A stretch of 64,000 nt of DNA, from NCBI RefSeq assembly GCF_027922005.1, contig NZ_BSEV01000002.1:186001-250000 (forward strand), given 5' to 3'. Both the position numbers and the translations under genes were made by a program. This document shows positions 56,372 to 64,000 of the stretch, piece by piece (within the stretch, counting starts at the first letter, position 1; each line of letters starts with the position of its first letter). Under the pieces are notes generated by a model. It was given only the letters and a program-made list of their open reading frames with translations, did no database searches and was not told the origin of the DNA. The DNA is from Streptosporangium carneum (GTDB taxonomy: Bacteria; Actinomycetota; Actinomycetes; Streptosporangiales; Streptosporangiaceae).

Positions 56372-56446
56372 CCGCTCCTTTGCGACCGACTTGGTTGGAG
56401 TCCCTCCATCGTGCCACCAACGGACGGGTGTCCGCGCCGACGCAGG

Positions 56447-57076
56447 TCAGCTCAGAGCTGTCGATGCGGTCACAATCAGCTCGACGCACGTGTCGACGGG
56501 AATGCTCGTGCTGTCCAGCACCAGGTGGTAGAGAGTCGGCGAGGCCGGGTCCACCCGGTAGAAGTGGCGGACGTAGGCGGCCCTCGCCCGGTCGTTGTCC
56601 TCGACCAGCTTGCGCGCCTCGCGCTCGGATCTCCCGGTCAGGGTCGCCGTCTGGATCACCCTGCGGTCGGCCGGGGCGTCGAGCCGCACGTGCAGCGCAC
56701 CGGGGTGGTCGGCCAGCACGAGCGCGCCCGCCCGCCCGAGGATCACGCCGCCCTGACCGCGGGCGACCTGTCTGATCACCCGTTCTGTGTGGGCGACGAA
56801 GTCCTCCGCGGGCAGCGGCATGACTCCCGGGAGATACATGTCCATGCCGCCGAAACTGACCGTCGGCAGCCGCATGGCTCCCGCCAGCAGCCTGCCGAAG
56901 CCGTGTTCGGCCCGGTCGTCGTGGACGAGGGCGTCCTCCAGACTGCAGCCGAGCTCCACGGCGACCGCGCTGGGGATCGCGCGGTCGAGGAAGGGCACTC
57001 CGAGCCGTCCCGCGACCGCCGGGCCGATCACGCCGCCGGCGGTGCCGTACGTCGCGGAGATGGTGACAACCCGCAT
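56447..57076 (-). CDS. Cytidylate kinase-like protein
   Basis: A 209-aa protein of the Cytidylate_kin2 type. The N-terminal phosphate-binding segment is MRVVTISATYGTAGGVIGPA, with LGVPFLDRAIP, GGVILGRAGALVLADHPGAL and the lid-like TGRSEREARKLVEDNDRARA. The loop lacks the usual Gly-Lys-Ser/Thr P-loop end (YGTAGGV), so nucleotide kinase activity is uncertain. It is likely in the same transcription unit as the malic enzyme gene, 75 bp downstream. Confidence 0.85.
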   Translation of the reverse strand: MRVVTISATYGTAGGVIGPAVAGRLGVPFLDRAIPSAVAVELGCSLEDALVHDDRAEHGFGRLLAGAMRLPTVSFGGMDMYLPGVMPLPAEDFVAHTERVIRQVARGQGGVILGRAGALVLADHPGALHVRLDAPADRRVIQTATLTGRSEREARKLVEDNDRARAAYVRHFYRVDPASPTLYHLVLDSTSIPVDTCVELIVTASTALS

Positions 57077-57204
57077 GTCTTGTTCATGCCCTGGAAACGA
57101 AGCCGTTCACGCTCCGGGGACGACGGCTTCCGTGCCCGGGAGGCGGGGATCGCCCCCCGGGGACACCCCGGGGGGCTCCCGGGGACACCCCCGGGGACAG
57201 AGCC

Positions 57205-58137
57205 TCAGAACAGCGCGCTGGCCAGGTTCCTGCGGGCCTTGCTGACGGAGGGGTCGTCGGCGGGAAGCGTGTCGAACAGGCCGATCAGGTGCACCCTGGC
57301 CCGGTCGCGCTCTTCGCCCGAGGTTCGCCGCACCACCGCGATGAGCCGGTCGAAGGCCGCGTCCACGTCGCCGGAGAGCATCTCGAAGTCGGCGGCCAGG
57401 AGCTGGGCGTCGACGTCCGCCGGGTCGGCGAGACGGCTCTGCACGTCGGCGGGGTCGACGTCCTGGGTGCGTCGGATGAGGCCGAGCCCGGCGAGGCCCA
57501 GCTTGGCGTCCTGGTCGTTCGGGGAGCGGGCCAGCAGCCGCTCGTAGGCCGCCGTCGCGGCGTCGAGGTCACCGGCGTCGATGGCCTGCTCGGCGGCGAG
57601 CACGTCGGGGTCGACCGGGGGCTCCCCGGGCCGCTCCTCGGCCTCCGCGCCCTCGGGAACGGGAGGGAGGTACTGGGCGAGGGCCTCCATGAGCTGCGAC
57701 AGCCAGTCGCGCAGCTGCGCCTCGGTGGCGATGCCGGGGACGACGGCCACCGGCTGCCCCTGGAAGATGGCGTAGAGGGCGGGCACGTTCTGCACCCGGA
57801 GCGCCTGCGCGATCTGCGGGCTGACCTCGACGTCCACCCTGGCCAGGGTCCACCGGCCCGCGTTCTCCGCGGCCAGCTTCTCCAGCAGCAGGCTGTATCC
57901 CTTCGCCTGCTCGGCCCGGGTCACCGTGAGCTCCAGCAGCACGAGGCTGTTCATGGAGCGTTCGACGACCTCCGTCGCGAAGGTGGCGTCGTCCACGTCG
58001 ACGACCGGCGCAGGTACGCCGCCGGTCTCCTGGGCGGTGGCCTCCCGGCGCGCCTGCGCCTCTAGCGCCTGCTTGCGCGCGCCGAGGTCGACGGCGCCGT
58101 AGAGCGATCCTGCTCGATTGAAGTCCGCTGGGCTCAT
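57205..58137 (-). CDS. Thioredoxin-fold/TPR co-chaperone (CnoX/YbbN-like), no CXXC
   Basis: A 310-aa protein, starting MSPADFNRAGSLYGAVDLGA. Residues ~50-155 form a thioredoxin fold (NSLVLLELTVTRAEQ, ARVDVEVSPQIAQALRVQNV, PALYAIFQGQPV) and residues ~185-300 contain TPR repeats. The place of the WCxxC motif reads LELTVTRAEQ, so there is no redox pair and a holdase or co-chaperone role fits better than a reductase. ATG 58137 has a GGAG site. It lies 145 bp downstream of the mutase gene. Confidence 0.88.
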   Translation of the reverse strand: MSPADFNRAGSLYGAVDLGARKQALEAQARREATAQETGGVPAPVVDVDDATFATEVVERSMNSLVLLELTVTRAEQAKGYSLLLEKLAAENAGRWTLARVDVEVSPQIAQALRVQNVPALYAIFQGQPVAVVPGIATEAQLRDWLSQLMEALAQYLPPVPEGAEAEERPGEPPVDPDVLAAEQAIDAGDLDAATAAYERLLARSPNDQDAKLGLAGLGLIRRTQDVDPADVQSRLADPADVDAQLLAADFEMLSGDVDAAFDRLIAVVRRTSGEERDRARVHLIGLFDTLPADDPSVSKARRNLASALF

Positions 58138-58281
58138 ACTCCAATCCTGCCGCATCCCGGCGGCTGCGCCGACTCAGCACCCTTCCGTCCGCCGGAGCGC
58201 CTTTCGCCCCGCTCGCACACCCCTTCCGCCCGCATGGGCGTCCCCCGCCCGTCGGGCGGGGGACGGAGCGCGGCCGGCGCG

Positions 58282-59949
58282 TCAGAAACGGGCGGGTTCG
58301 GTGTAGACGCCCCACACGTCGCGCAGGGCGTCGCAGATCTCGCCGAGGGTCGCCTCGGCGCGGACCGCGTCGAGCATGGACGGGATGAGGTTGCCCTCTC
58401 CCCTGGCGACCTGGACCATCGCGGCCAGCGCGCGCTCGACGGCCCCCGCGTCGCGGGCCGCCCTGCGCTCGGCGAGGACGCGGTTCTGCTCGCGCTCGAC
58501 CTCGTGGCTGACCCTGAGGATCTCCAGCGGCTCGTCGATGGAGGAGGGGTGGCAGTTCACCCCGACGATCCGCTTCTCGCCCTTCTCCAGCTTGCGCTGG
58601 TAGTCGAAGGCGGCCTCCGCGATCTCGGACATGAACCAGCCGTCCTCGATGCCGCGCAGGATGCCGGAGGTCATCGACCCGTCGGTCCCCATGTCGCGGA
58701 TCTTGGAGAAGATCGCCTCGGCCTCCGCCTCGATCCGGTCGGTCAGCGCCTCCACGTACCAGGAGCCGCCGAGCGGGTCGGCCACGTTGACGACCTCGGT
58801 CTCCTCCATGATCACCTGCTGGGTGCGCAGCGCGATCTCCGCCGCCTTCTCCGACGGCAGCGCGAGGACCTCGTCCAGCGCGTTGGTGTGCAGCGAGTTG
58901 GTGCCGCCGAGGACCGCCGCGAGCGCCTCGACCGCGGTGCGCACCACGTTGTTGTACGGCTGCTGCGCCGTCAGCGAGACGCCCGCCGTCTGGGTGTGGA
59001 AGCGCAGCCACTGGGCCTTGTCCGTCTTGGCCCCGTAGACGTCGCGCAGCCAGCGCGCCCAGATCCGCCGCGCGGCCCTGAACTTGGCGATCTCCTCGAA
59101 GAAATCGATGTGCGCGTCGAAGAAGAAGGACAGGCCGGGCGCGAAGACGTCGACGTCGAGCCCGCGCGAGAGGCCGAGCTCCACGTAGCCGAACCCGTCG
59201 GCCAGGGTGAACGCCAGCTCCTGCGCGGCCGTGGAGCCGGCCTCGCGGATGTGGTAGCCGGAGACGCTGAGCGGCTTGTACGCCGGGATGTCCGCGGCGC
59301 AGAACTCCATCAGGTCGCCGATCAGCCGCAGGTGCGGCTCGGGGGCGAACAGCCACTCCTTCTGCGCGATGTACTCCTTGAAGATGTCGGTCTGCAGCGT
59401 CCCGTTGAGCTTGCCGACCGGCACCCCCTGACGCTCGGCCGCGACGACGTACATGCAGAAGATCGGCACGGCCGGACCGCTGATCGTCATCGAGGTGGTG
59501 ATGTCGCCCAGCGGGATGCCCTCGAAGAGCAGGTCCATGTCCAGGGCGGAGTCGATCGCGACCCCGCAGTGGCCGACCTCGCCGAGCGAGCGCGGGTCGT
59601 CGGAGTCGCGGCCCATCAGCGTCGGCATGTCGAAGGCCACGCTCAGGCCGCCGCCGCCCGCGCCGAGGATCATCTTGTAGCGCTCGTTGGTCTGCCTGGC
59701 GTTGCCGAACCCGGCGAACTGCCGGATGGTCCACGCCTTGCCCCGGTAGCCGGTGGGGTGCAGGCCCCGGGTGAAGGGGTACTCCCCCGGCCAGCCGATC
59801 CGGTCGAAGCGCGGATCGTCGCCGGGCGGCCCGTAAACAGGCTCCACGTCGAGCCCTGAGAGCGTCCGGAACTCGGAATCGCGCTTGGTTGCCTTGTCGA
59901 AGCGCGCCTGCCAGCGCGCCCTCCCCGCCTCGATCTCCTCGGCGTCCAT
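58282..59949 (-). CDS. icmA: Isobutyryl-CoA mutase large subunit
   Basis: The 555-aa catalytic subunit of a B12-dependent acyl-CoA mutase, without the cobalamin-binding domain, which must be supplied by a separate small subunit not in this window. The barrel has WTIRQFAGFGNARQTNERYK, SVAFDMPTLMGRDSDDPRSL and LNGTLQTDIFKEYIAQ. Phe78 and Gln196 occupy the sites that are Phe/Gln in isobutyryl-CoA mutase and Tyr/Arg in methylmalonyl-CoA mutase, which favours the former. ATG 59949 has an AAGGGAG site. A palindrome (60019-60030) lies in its promoter; a MarR gene is just upstream, and a MeaB-type GTPase gene lies 3.6 kb away. Confidence 0.9.
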   Translation of the reverse strand: MDAEEIEAGRARWQARFDKATKRDSEFRTLSGLDVEPVYGPPGDDPRFDRIGWPGEYPFTRGLHPTGYRGKAWTIRQFAGFGNARQTNERYKMILGAGGGGLSVAFDMPTLMGRDSDDPRSLGEVGHCGVAIDSALDMDLLFEGIPLGDITTSMTISGPAVPIFCMYVVAAERQGVPVGKLNGTLQTDIFKEYIAQKEWLFAPEPHLRLIGDLMEFCAADIPAYKPLSVSGYHIREAGSTAAQELAFTLADGFGYVELGLSRGLDVDVFAPGLSFFFDAHIDFFEEIAKFRAARRIWARWLRDVYGAKTDKAQWLRFHTQTAGVSLTAQQPYNNVVRTAVEALAAVLGGTNSLHTNALDEVLALPSEKAAEIALRTQQVIMEETEVVNVADPLGGSWYVEALTDRIEAEAEAIFSKIRDMGTDGSMTSGILRGIEDGWFMSEIAEAAFDYQRKLEKGEKRIVGVNCHPSSIDEPLEILRVSHEVEREQNRVLAERRAARDAGAVERALAAMVQVARGEGNLIPSMLDAVRAEATLGEICDALRDVWGVYTEPARF

Positions 59950-60018
59950 CGCCAACTCCCTTGTGCCGTCCCTGTGCGGCTCGGCTCTCTCGTACGGCTT
60001 GTGGCCTCGGAAAGATAC

Positions 60019-60030
60019 TAGGACGTCCTA
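60019..60030. promoter_or_regulatory. Palindromic operator upstream of icmA
   Basis: TAGGACGTCCTA is a perfect 12-bp palindrome, extended by TAC/CTA flanks with partial dyad symmetry. It overlaps a minus-strand TAGTAT -10-like box. It could bind the neighbouring MarR protein or a fatty acid/propionate regulator. Confidence 0.6.
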
Positions 60031-60073
60031 CTAATTTTTGGCCAGGCTCTCCCCGGAAGGAACGGCCGGGCGA

Positions 60074-60583
60074 TCAGCCCTCGAAGTCCCCCGCGGCCAC
60101 CCGGATGGTCCTGAGCAGGCCGAACATCTGCTCCAGCTCCGCCTCGCCGTACATCGTCATGGCGAAACCGGCCCCCATGAGGTTCTCCGTGGCCTCGGCC
60201 ACGACGCTCCGCCCCCGCTCGGTGATCTCCGCCAGCACCCCGCGGCCGTCACGGGGGTTGCGCATGCGGCGGACCAGGCCCGCCCGCTCGAGGCGGTCGA
60301 CGGTGTTCGTCACGCTCGTGGGATGCACCATCAGGCGCTCGCCGATCCTGGACAGCGGCAACGCGCCCGACTTGCTGAAGGTGAGCAGGACCAGCGCCTC
60401 GTAGCGGGCGAAGGTCAAGTCATACGGTTTAAGGAGCGTGTCCAGTTGCGAGAGCAGGATCTGGTGCGCTCTCATGATCGACGTGACGGCGGCCATGGCC
60501 GAGGACTGTCCGAAGTGAACGCGCCACGTCTCCGCGGCGCGCTCGATGGGGTCGAACGGCAGATTCAGCTGACCTGTAGCCAC
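60074..60583 (-). CDS. MarR family transcriptional regulator
   Basis: About 169 aa, starting VATGQLNLPFDPIERAAETW. The winged helix contains LLKPYDLTFARYEALVLLTF, LPLSRIGERLMVHPTSVTNT and VDRLERAGLVRRMRNPRDGR. Homologs begin at MATGQLNLPFDP, which favours the GTG at 60583; an ATG at 60607 would add eight residues. It is transcribed toward icmA, 125 bp upstream of that start, and may control it. No gene lies in 60608-60816. Confidence 0.9.
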   Translation of the reverse strand: MATGQLNLPFDPIERAAETWRVHFGQSSAMAAVTSIMRAHQILLSQLDTLLKPYDLTFARYEALVLLTFSKSGALPLSRIGERLMVHPTSVTNTVDRLERAGLVRRMRNPRDGRGVLAEITERGRSVVAEATENLMGAGFAMTMYGEAELEQMFGLLRTIRVAAGDFEG

Positions 60584-60816
60584 AGGGCTACGGTAGCGCG
60601 ACCTCATCCCGGTTCGCCCGTATACGTAGCGTCACCGAACTGATGGCTTCACCAAGAACCCGGGCGTCAAACGTCACGCTCGGTTATGGTTCCCACATCG
60701 AATGGTGAGGGCGCGGCCAAGTGGTCGTGTGCGCTCAGTCCGGTCAGCGGGGGACGCGACCGGGCCGGTGGCCAAGGGGAACGGTCACCGCACATTCACG
60801 GCACGGGGGGTGCTTG

Positions 60817-60918
60817 ATGAACGACAACTCGACGGCGTTCGGACGCCGTATGACCTTTGACACACGTCCGGGCTCGACCGACACGGCGTGGATCCGTTCC
60901 ACGCACGGCGGTGCGTGA
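60817..60918 (+). CDS. Possible 33-aa leader peptide
   Basis: ATG 60817 follows a GGGGG-type site (about 60805-60812) and encodes MNDNSTAFGRRMTFDTRPGS plus 13 residues. The codons look native (mostly GC-ending). Its TGA overlaps the GTG (60911) of the following membrane protein by 8 bp, so it could couple translation of that gene, which lacks its own ribosome binding site. No family is recognised. Confidence 0.4.
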   Translation: MNDNSTAFGRRMTFDTRPGSTDTAWIRSTHGGA

Positions 60919-62800
60919 GCACAGGGGCGTTTCACGCGAGGAACTCCAGCAGAGCGCGTTGGTGGCGGTCGCCGTCCTGCTCGTGCTCGGCGTGGTCGCG
61001 GCGTGGAGCGTCCTCATTCCCGGCGTCAGCGCGTGGGAGAACACCGTCGTCGCGGTGATCGGCTCACTGCGGCTCACCGGGCCCGTGGCCGCCGCCTTCG
61101 CCGCCTGGGTGGCGGTGCGCAGGCGGCGCGGGACCGGCCGCCGGTCGCTGACCACCTGGCAGGCGGTGCGCGCGCCGCTGGCCATCCTGACGGTCGTGGT
61201 CGGCTCCTTCACCGCCACGGTCCTGGTGCTCGCGGTCAGGACCGTGCTCACCGAACAGGCGGGGCGGCTGCTGCCGAGCGGTCTGGTCATGGGGGTCGCG
61301 GGCCTGACCCTCTACGTCACCATCGGCTGGGTCACCGGCTGGCTGCTGCCGTGGACGATCACCCCGGTGTTCGCCGGGCTCGGCTGCTACGGCCTGTTCA
61401 CCTGGCTGACGCGGGGGGAGACCTGGGCCGACCGGCTCGCTCCCGCGACGCGGGAGCCGTACGACGTGTTCCAGGGGCTGAGCGCCACGGCCTTCACCGA
61501 CCAGACCCTATGGCTGCTCGGGGTCAGCGCCGCGCTGCTCCTCGGCTGGGCCGCGCTGGTGACGCGCCAGGCGCTGGTGCTGGCCGGGGCGCTGCTCGCG
61601 GTGCTGGCCGCGGGGACCGGCATGGCCAGACTGCTCAGCGACCCGCCGACGCTCTCGGCCCAGCGGGTGGTCTACAGCTGCCAGGAGTGGCCGATCACGG
61701 TCTGCGTGCATCCGGGGATGCGCACGGGGCTGCCCGAGCTGGGCTCCGCGTTCGTCAAGATCGCCTCCCGCCTGGCGGGGACGCCCGGCGAGTTCTCCCG
61801 CCTCGAGCAGCGTCCTCGCAGCGACGACGGCTCGCTTCCGCCCGGCGCGGTCCCGATCCACGTGGACGACCTGTCCACCGGGTTCGCCGACGAGGCCGCC
61901 GACGAGTTCGTCGAGGGCCTGGCGCAGGACTGCGACGGCACGCCCGCGGGCGGATACCGCGACATCGTGATCGCGTGGCTGCGCGGCAAGCCGCTGCCCA
62001 GCGGCCCGCTGCCCGAGCACCAGTACGCCGCGGCGTGGTTCTCCGGCCTCACCGAGACCCAGCGACGCGAGTGGCTGCGGCTGTACTACGCCGACTTCGT
62101 GGGCTGCAGGCTGCAGAACGGCCACTTCGGCGGCCAGGCCGAACAGACCGGGCAGACGGGGCAGGCGGAGACCGGGCAGACGGAAACCGGCCAGGTGTGG
62201 CAGCCGGGACAGAGCGTCCAGACGGGCCAGGGGTCTCAGCCGGGCCAGGGGATCCCCGGGCAGGAAACCCAGCTCAGGCAGGAGACTCAGCCAGGTCAGG
62301 AGACTCAGCCGGGCCAGGAGACCCGGGAGGTCAGGGGGCCTCAGGCGGGGCAGGCGGACCGGGCCGCCCGGTCGGGACGGGAACGGCGGGCGGAGCGAGG
62401 AGCCGGGATCGGCCGGGAGGTCCGGTCAGGCCGGGAGGATCCCGCGTGGCGGGACGGCCCCGTTCACCGGGAGGGTCTGAGCGGTCAGGCCGGGCAGACG
62501 GACGCAGACGTCGCGCACCGCCCGGACGGGCGACCGGGCGGGAGCGCCCAGGGCGGCCGGGGCCGGTCGCCGGACGGGAGCGCCCTGGCTGCTCCGGGCG
62601 AGCCGGATCGTCGGGGAGGCCGCGCCGACCGGCACGCCGACCGGCGCGCTCCGGCGGGGCGGGACGTCGGGGACGCTCAGGTCCCCCCGGGCCGGCAGGC
62701 TCCGCCGTCACACGGAGCTCGGGAAAGCCTCGGCGCGCCATGGGTCACGGGGCGGAGCGACGGCGGGCAGGAGAACGGGCGGCCGTCTCGGCGAAGCTGA
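60911..62800 (+). CDS. Polytopic membrane protein with expanded GQ/R-rich tail
   Basis: About 629 aa, starting VREHRGVSREELQQSALVAV. Six or so membrane helices lie in residues 12-255. A ~160-residue extracytoplasmic domain follows (YSCQEWPITVCVHPGMRTGL, RREWLRLYYADFVGC). From about residue 410 the protein is a low-complexity tail: first GQTGQ/GQETQP repeats, then an Arg/Gly-rich stretch to the end. The membrane part resembles hypothetical proteins found beside DUF-type ABC genes in actinomycetes (DUF7224-like); function unknown. The start is uncertain and probably depends on the upstream 33-aa frame. Confidence 0.6.
   Translation: MREHRGVSREELQQSALVAVAVLLVLGVVAAWSVLIPGVSAWENTVVAVIGSLRLTGPVAAAFAAWVAVRRRRGTGRRSLTTWQAVRAPLAILTVVVGSFTATVLVLAVRTVLTEQAGRLLPSGLVMGVAGLTLYVTIGWVTGWLLPWTITPVFAGLGCYGLFTWLTRGETWADRLAPATREPYDVFQGLSATAFTDQTLWLLGVSAALLLGWAALVTRQALVLAGALLAVLAAGTGMARLLSDPPTLSAQRVVYSCQEWPITVCVHPGMRTGLPELGSAFVKIASRLAGTPGEFSRLEQRPRSDDGSLPPGAVPIHVDDLSTGFADEAADEFVEGLAQDCDGTPAGGYRDIVIAWLRGKPLPSGPLPEHQYAAAWFSGLTETQRREWLRLYYADFVGCRLQNGHFGGQAEQTGQTGQAETGQTETGQVWQPGQSVQTGQGSQPGQGIPGQETQLRQETQPGQETQPGQETREVRGPQAGQADRAARSGRERRAERGAGIGREVRSGREDPAWRDGPVHREGLSGQAGQTDADVAHRPDGRPGGSAQGGRGRSPDGSALAAPGEPDRRGGRADRHADRRAPAGRDVGDAQVPPGRQAPPSHGARESLGAPWVTGRSDGGQENGRPSRRS
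62134..62340 (+). repeat. Minisatellite-like repeat coding GQ-rich units
   Basis: Variant 15-18-bp units (for example CAGGAGACTCAGCCGGGC) recur about ten times in frame and encode GQTGQAE, GQETQP and related units in the tail of the polytopic membrane protein. Confidence 0.75.
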
Positions 62801-62855
62801 CAAGATCGGCATAGGCTCGACGTGAGAACGCGGCCCCCGAGGGAAGGAGACCGCT

Positions 62856-63530
62856 GTGAATGCCCCCCTGGAAGCTCCACCGGAGGCGGTGCCCACACCC
62901 CGCCGGAGAGGCTGGCGTCTGCTCGCCGGGCTGCTCGCCGTCGTGATCCTCCTCGTCGTGGGCGCCCGCCTGGCCTGGTCGTGGCTGGACCCGTTCGGCG
63001 AGACCACTGTCGACCGCAGCCAGCCCGTGCTGCTGGAGTCCATCCACAACCTCAGCCGCTTCGAGGCGGCGACCGGCAACTTCCAGGTCGTCGTCGACCT
63101 GGAGAAGGACGCCGCCTTCCTGCCCGACGCCGTCAAGGGAAGCCGGACCCTCTTCGTCGGCGCGGGCGGAGTCGACGCCTACGTCGACTTCGGCGGCCTC
63201 ACGACGGGCGCGCTGACCGTCTCCCCCGACCGCAGGGAGGTGACGGTGAGGCTGCCCCGCGCCCAGCTCGAGAAGCCCAACCTCGACAACAAGCGTTCCT
63301 ACGTCTACGCCCAGCAGCGCGGCCTCTTCGACCGGGTCCAGGACTTCCTGTCCTCCTCCCCCGGCGACCAGCAGGAGCTCTACGTGCTCGCCGAGAAGAA
63401 GATCGCCGAGGCGGCTCAGGCCAGTGACCTGCGCAACCGGGCCGACCAGAACACCAAGGCCATGCTGCAGGGCATGCTGACCGGCCTCGGCTTCGACAAG
63501 GTCACCGTCAAGTTCGCCGACCAGCCCTGA
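62856..63530 (+). CDS. DUF4230 membrane protein
   Basis: A 224-aa protein. A short Pro/Arg-rich cytoplasmic start, one membrane helix (about residues 22-45, LLAGLLAVVILLVVGARLAW) and an extracytoplasmic DUF4230 domain (LLESIHNLSRFEAATGNFQV, SVDL-like VVDLEKDAAFLP, VRLPRAQLEKPNLDNKRSYV) are visible. Domain function is unknown. The GTG at 62856 follows a GGAAGGAG site. It is on the same strand as the preceding membrane protein gene, 55 bp away. Confidence 0.88.
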   Translation: MNAPLEAPPEAVPTPRRRGWRLLAGLLAVVILLVVGARLAWSWLDPFGETTVDRSQPVLLESIHNLSRFEAATGNFQVVVDLEKDAAFLPDAVKGSRTLFVGAGGVDAYVDFGGLTTGALTVSPDRREVTVRLPRAQLEKPNLDNKRSYVYAQQRGLFDRVQDFLSSSPGDQQELYVLAEKKIAEAAQASDLRNRADQNTKAMLQGMLTGLGFDKVTVKFADQP

Positions 63531-63576
63531 CCTTCGGAGATCGCCGAACGGCCGCGGAAACCCCGTCGGCGGCCGT

Positions 63577-64000
63577 TCAGCGGTCGTCGACGGCCGCCAT
63601 GAGCTCGTCGGCGGCGCGGTAGGGGTCGAGGCCGTCGTCGAGCACGCGGGTGGCGAGGGCGTCCAGGCGCCGGTCGCCGTGGAGGTGGGCGAAGCGGGAG
63701 CGGAGGGCGGCCAGGGCGATCGCCTCGATCTCGTCGCGAGCCCTGACATGGCGTCTGCGGCCCAGCTCGCCCGACTTCTCCAGATAGGCCAGATGGGCGT
63801 CCAGGGCGTCGACCAGGTCCTCCGCCCCCTCACCCCGGTAGGCGACGGTCGGCACGATCGGCGGTTTCCAGTCACGCTCGACCAGGGCGAGCATGTTGCG
63901 CAGCTCGCGCACCGCCGCCTGCGCGCCGTCGCGGTCGGCCTTGTTGACCACGAACACGTCCGCGATCTCCAGGATGCCCGCCTTGGCGGCCTGGACGCCG
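63577..64000 (-). CDS. meaB: MeaB-type GTPase, methylmalonyl-CoA mutase associated (partial)
   Basis: The C-terminal 140 residues of a G3E GTPase that loads and protects B12 in acyl-CoA mutases. Visible are the G4 motif FVVNKADRDGAQ and, before it, GVQAAKAGILEIADV; after it the IVPTVAYRGEGAEDLVDALD G5-like region and the helical dimerisation tail. The N-terminal P-loop half lies beyond the right edge. Its presence 3.6 kb from icmA fits a shared role in acyl-CoA rearrangement. Confidence 0.88.
   Translation of the reverse strand, partial: GVQAAKAGILEIADVFVVNKADRDGAQAAVRELRNMLALVERDWKPPIVPTVAYRGEGAEDLVDALDAHLAYLEKSGELGRRRHVRARDEIEAIALAALRSRFAHLHGDRRLDALATRVLDDGLDPYRAADELMAAVDDR

Noticed and set aside
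60661-60816. Possible ydaO-type riboswitch upstream of the 33-aa frame
   Set aside because: GGGGGAC and GGGGAA blocks are present but the flanking conserved segments and helices could not be matched.

Overview
The window is chromosomal DNA from a high-GC, filamentous-type actinomycete. Third codon positions are almost always G or C, and GTG starts, 4-bp stop/start overlaps and apparently leaderless starts are common. The gene content is typical of actinomycetes: SigE-family sigma factors, CysO/CysM/Mec cysteine synthesis, DUF2017-ClpS next to pncB, DUF3618, DUF6286, DUF3039 and an isobutyryl-CoA mutase. I infer Streptosporangiaceae or a close family; no marker here settles the genus. I see no insertion sequence, prophage, CRISPR array or rRNA.

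Layout. 1-2.5 kb: an ABC exporter (permease cut by the left edge) divergent from a PadR regulator, with palindromic operators between. 2.5-5.8 kb: a tandem glycine riboswitch, then gcvT-gcvH and sdaA, i.e. glycine cleavage plus serine deamination. 5.9-11 kb: a GT-C-like membrane protein whose frame runs 309 bp into an opposing envelope-protein operon, a PLP amino-acid deaminase/aldolase, a DUF3618 protein and a peroxiredoxin. 11.0-11.9 kb: the most unusual locus. An HNH-nuclease gene has no stop codon before an atypical class I tRNA (anticodon UAG), reads in frame through the whole tRNA, and continues into the remains of a ribbon-helix-helix antitoxin.

11.9-21 kb: a SigE-type sigma factor with its membrane partner, a NarL-type two-component system, a cytosolic ricin-type lectin and a MacB-like ABC transporter. 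21-26.5 kb: a papain-fold glutamine-deamidase-type toxin with a small immunity-like gene, a membrane molybdopterin oxidoreductase, and an MFS exporter divergent from a LysR regulator. 26.5-30.6 kb: rdgB, rph, an MBL hydrolase, murI and a thioesterase-like gene. 31-35.6 kb: a prion-like Q/G/Y-rich membrane protein, a sigma-factor pseudogene fused to the tail of its neighbour, and a TetR/DUF4386 pair with strong operators.

35.9-41.1 kb: cysM, cysO (ending GG-Ser-Arg), a small ORF, mec, DUF2017 and clpS, divergent from pncB and pncA. Mec is the protease expected to trim CysO, and CysM uses the CysO thiocarboxylate to make cysteine. 41-50.8 kb: an SF2 helicase, a long disordered membrane protein, an MFS transporter, a secreted M43 metalloprotease, a DUF3039 protein, a UlaG-like hydrolase and a small charged protein. 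51-54 kb: an MFS drug exporter with a divergent TetR and an operator lying inside the exporter promoter; then YqgE. 54-64 kb: a surface protein, malic enzyme, a cytidylate-kinase-like protein, a CXXC-less thioredoxin/TPR protein, isobutyryl-CoA mutase large subunit, a MarR regulator, a polytopic membrane protein with an expanded GQ-rich tail, a DUF4230 protein and the C-terminal part of a MeaB-type GTPase.
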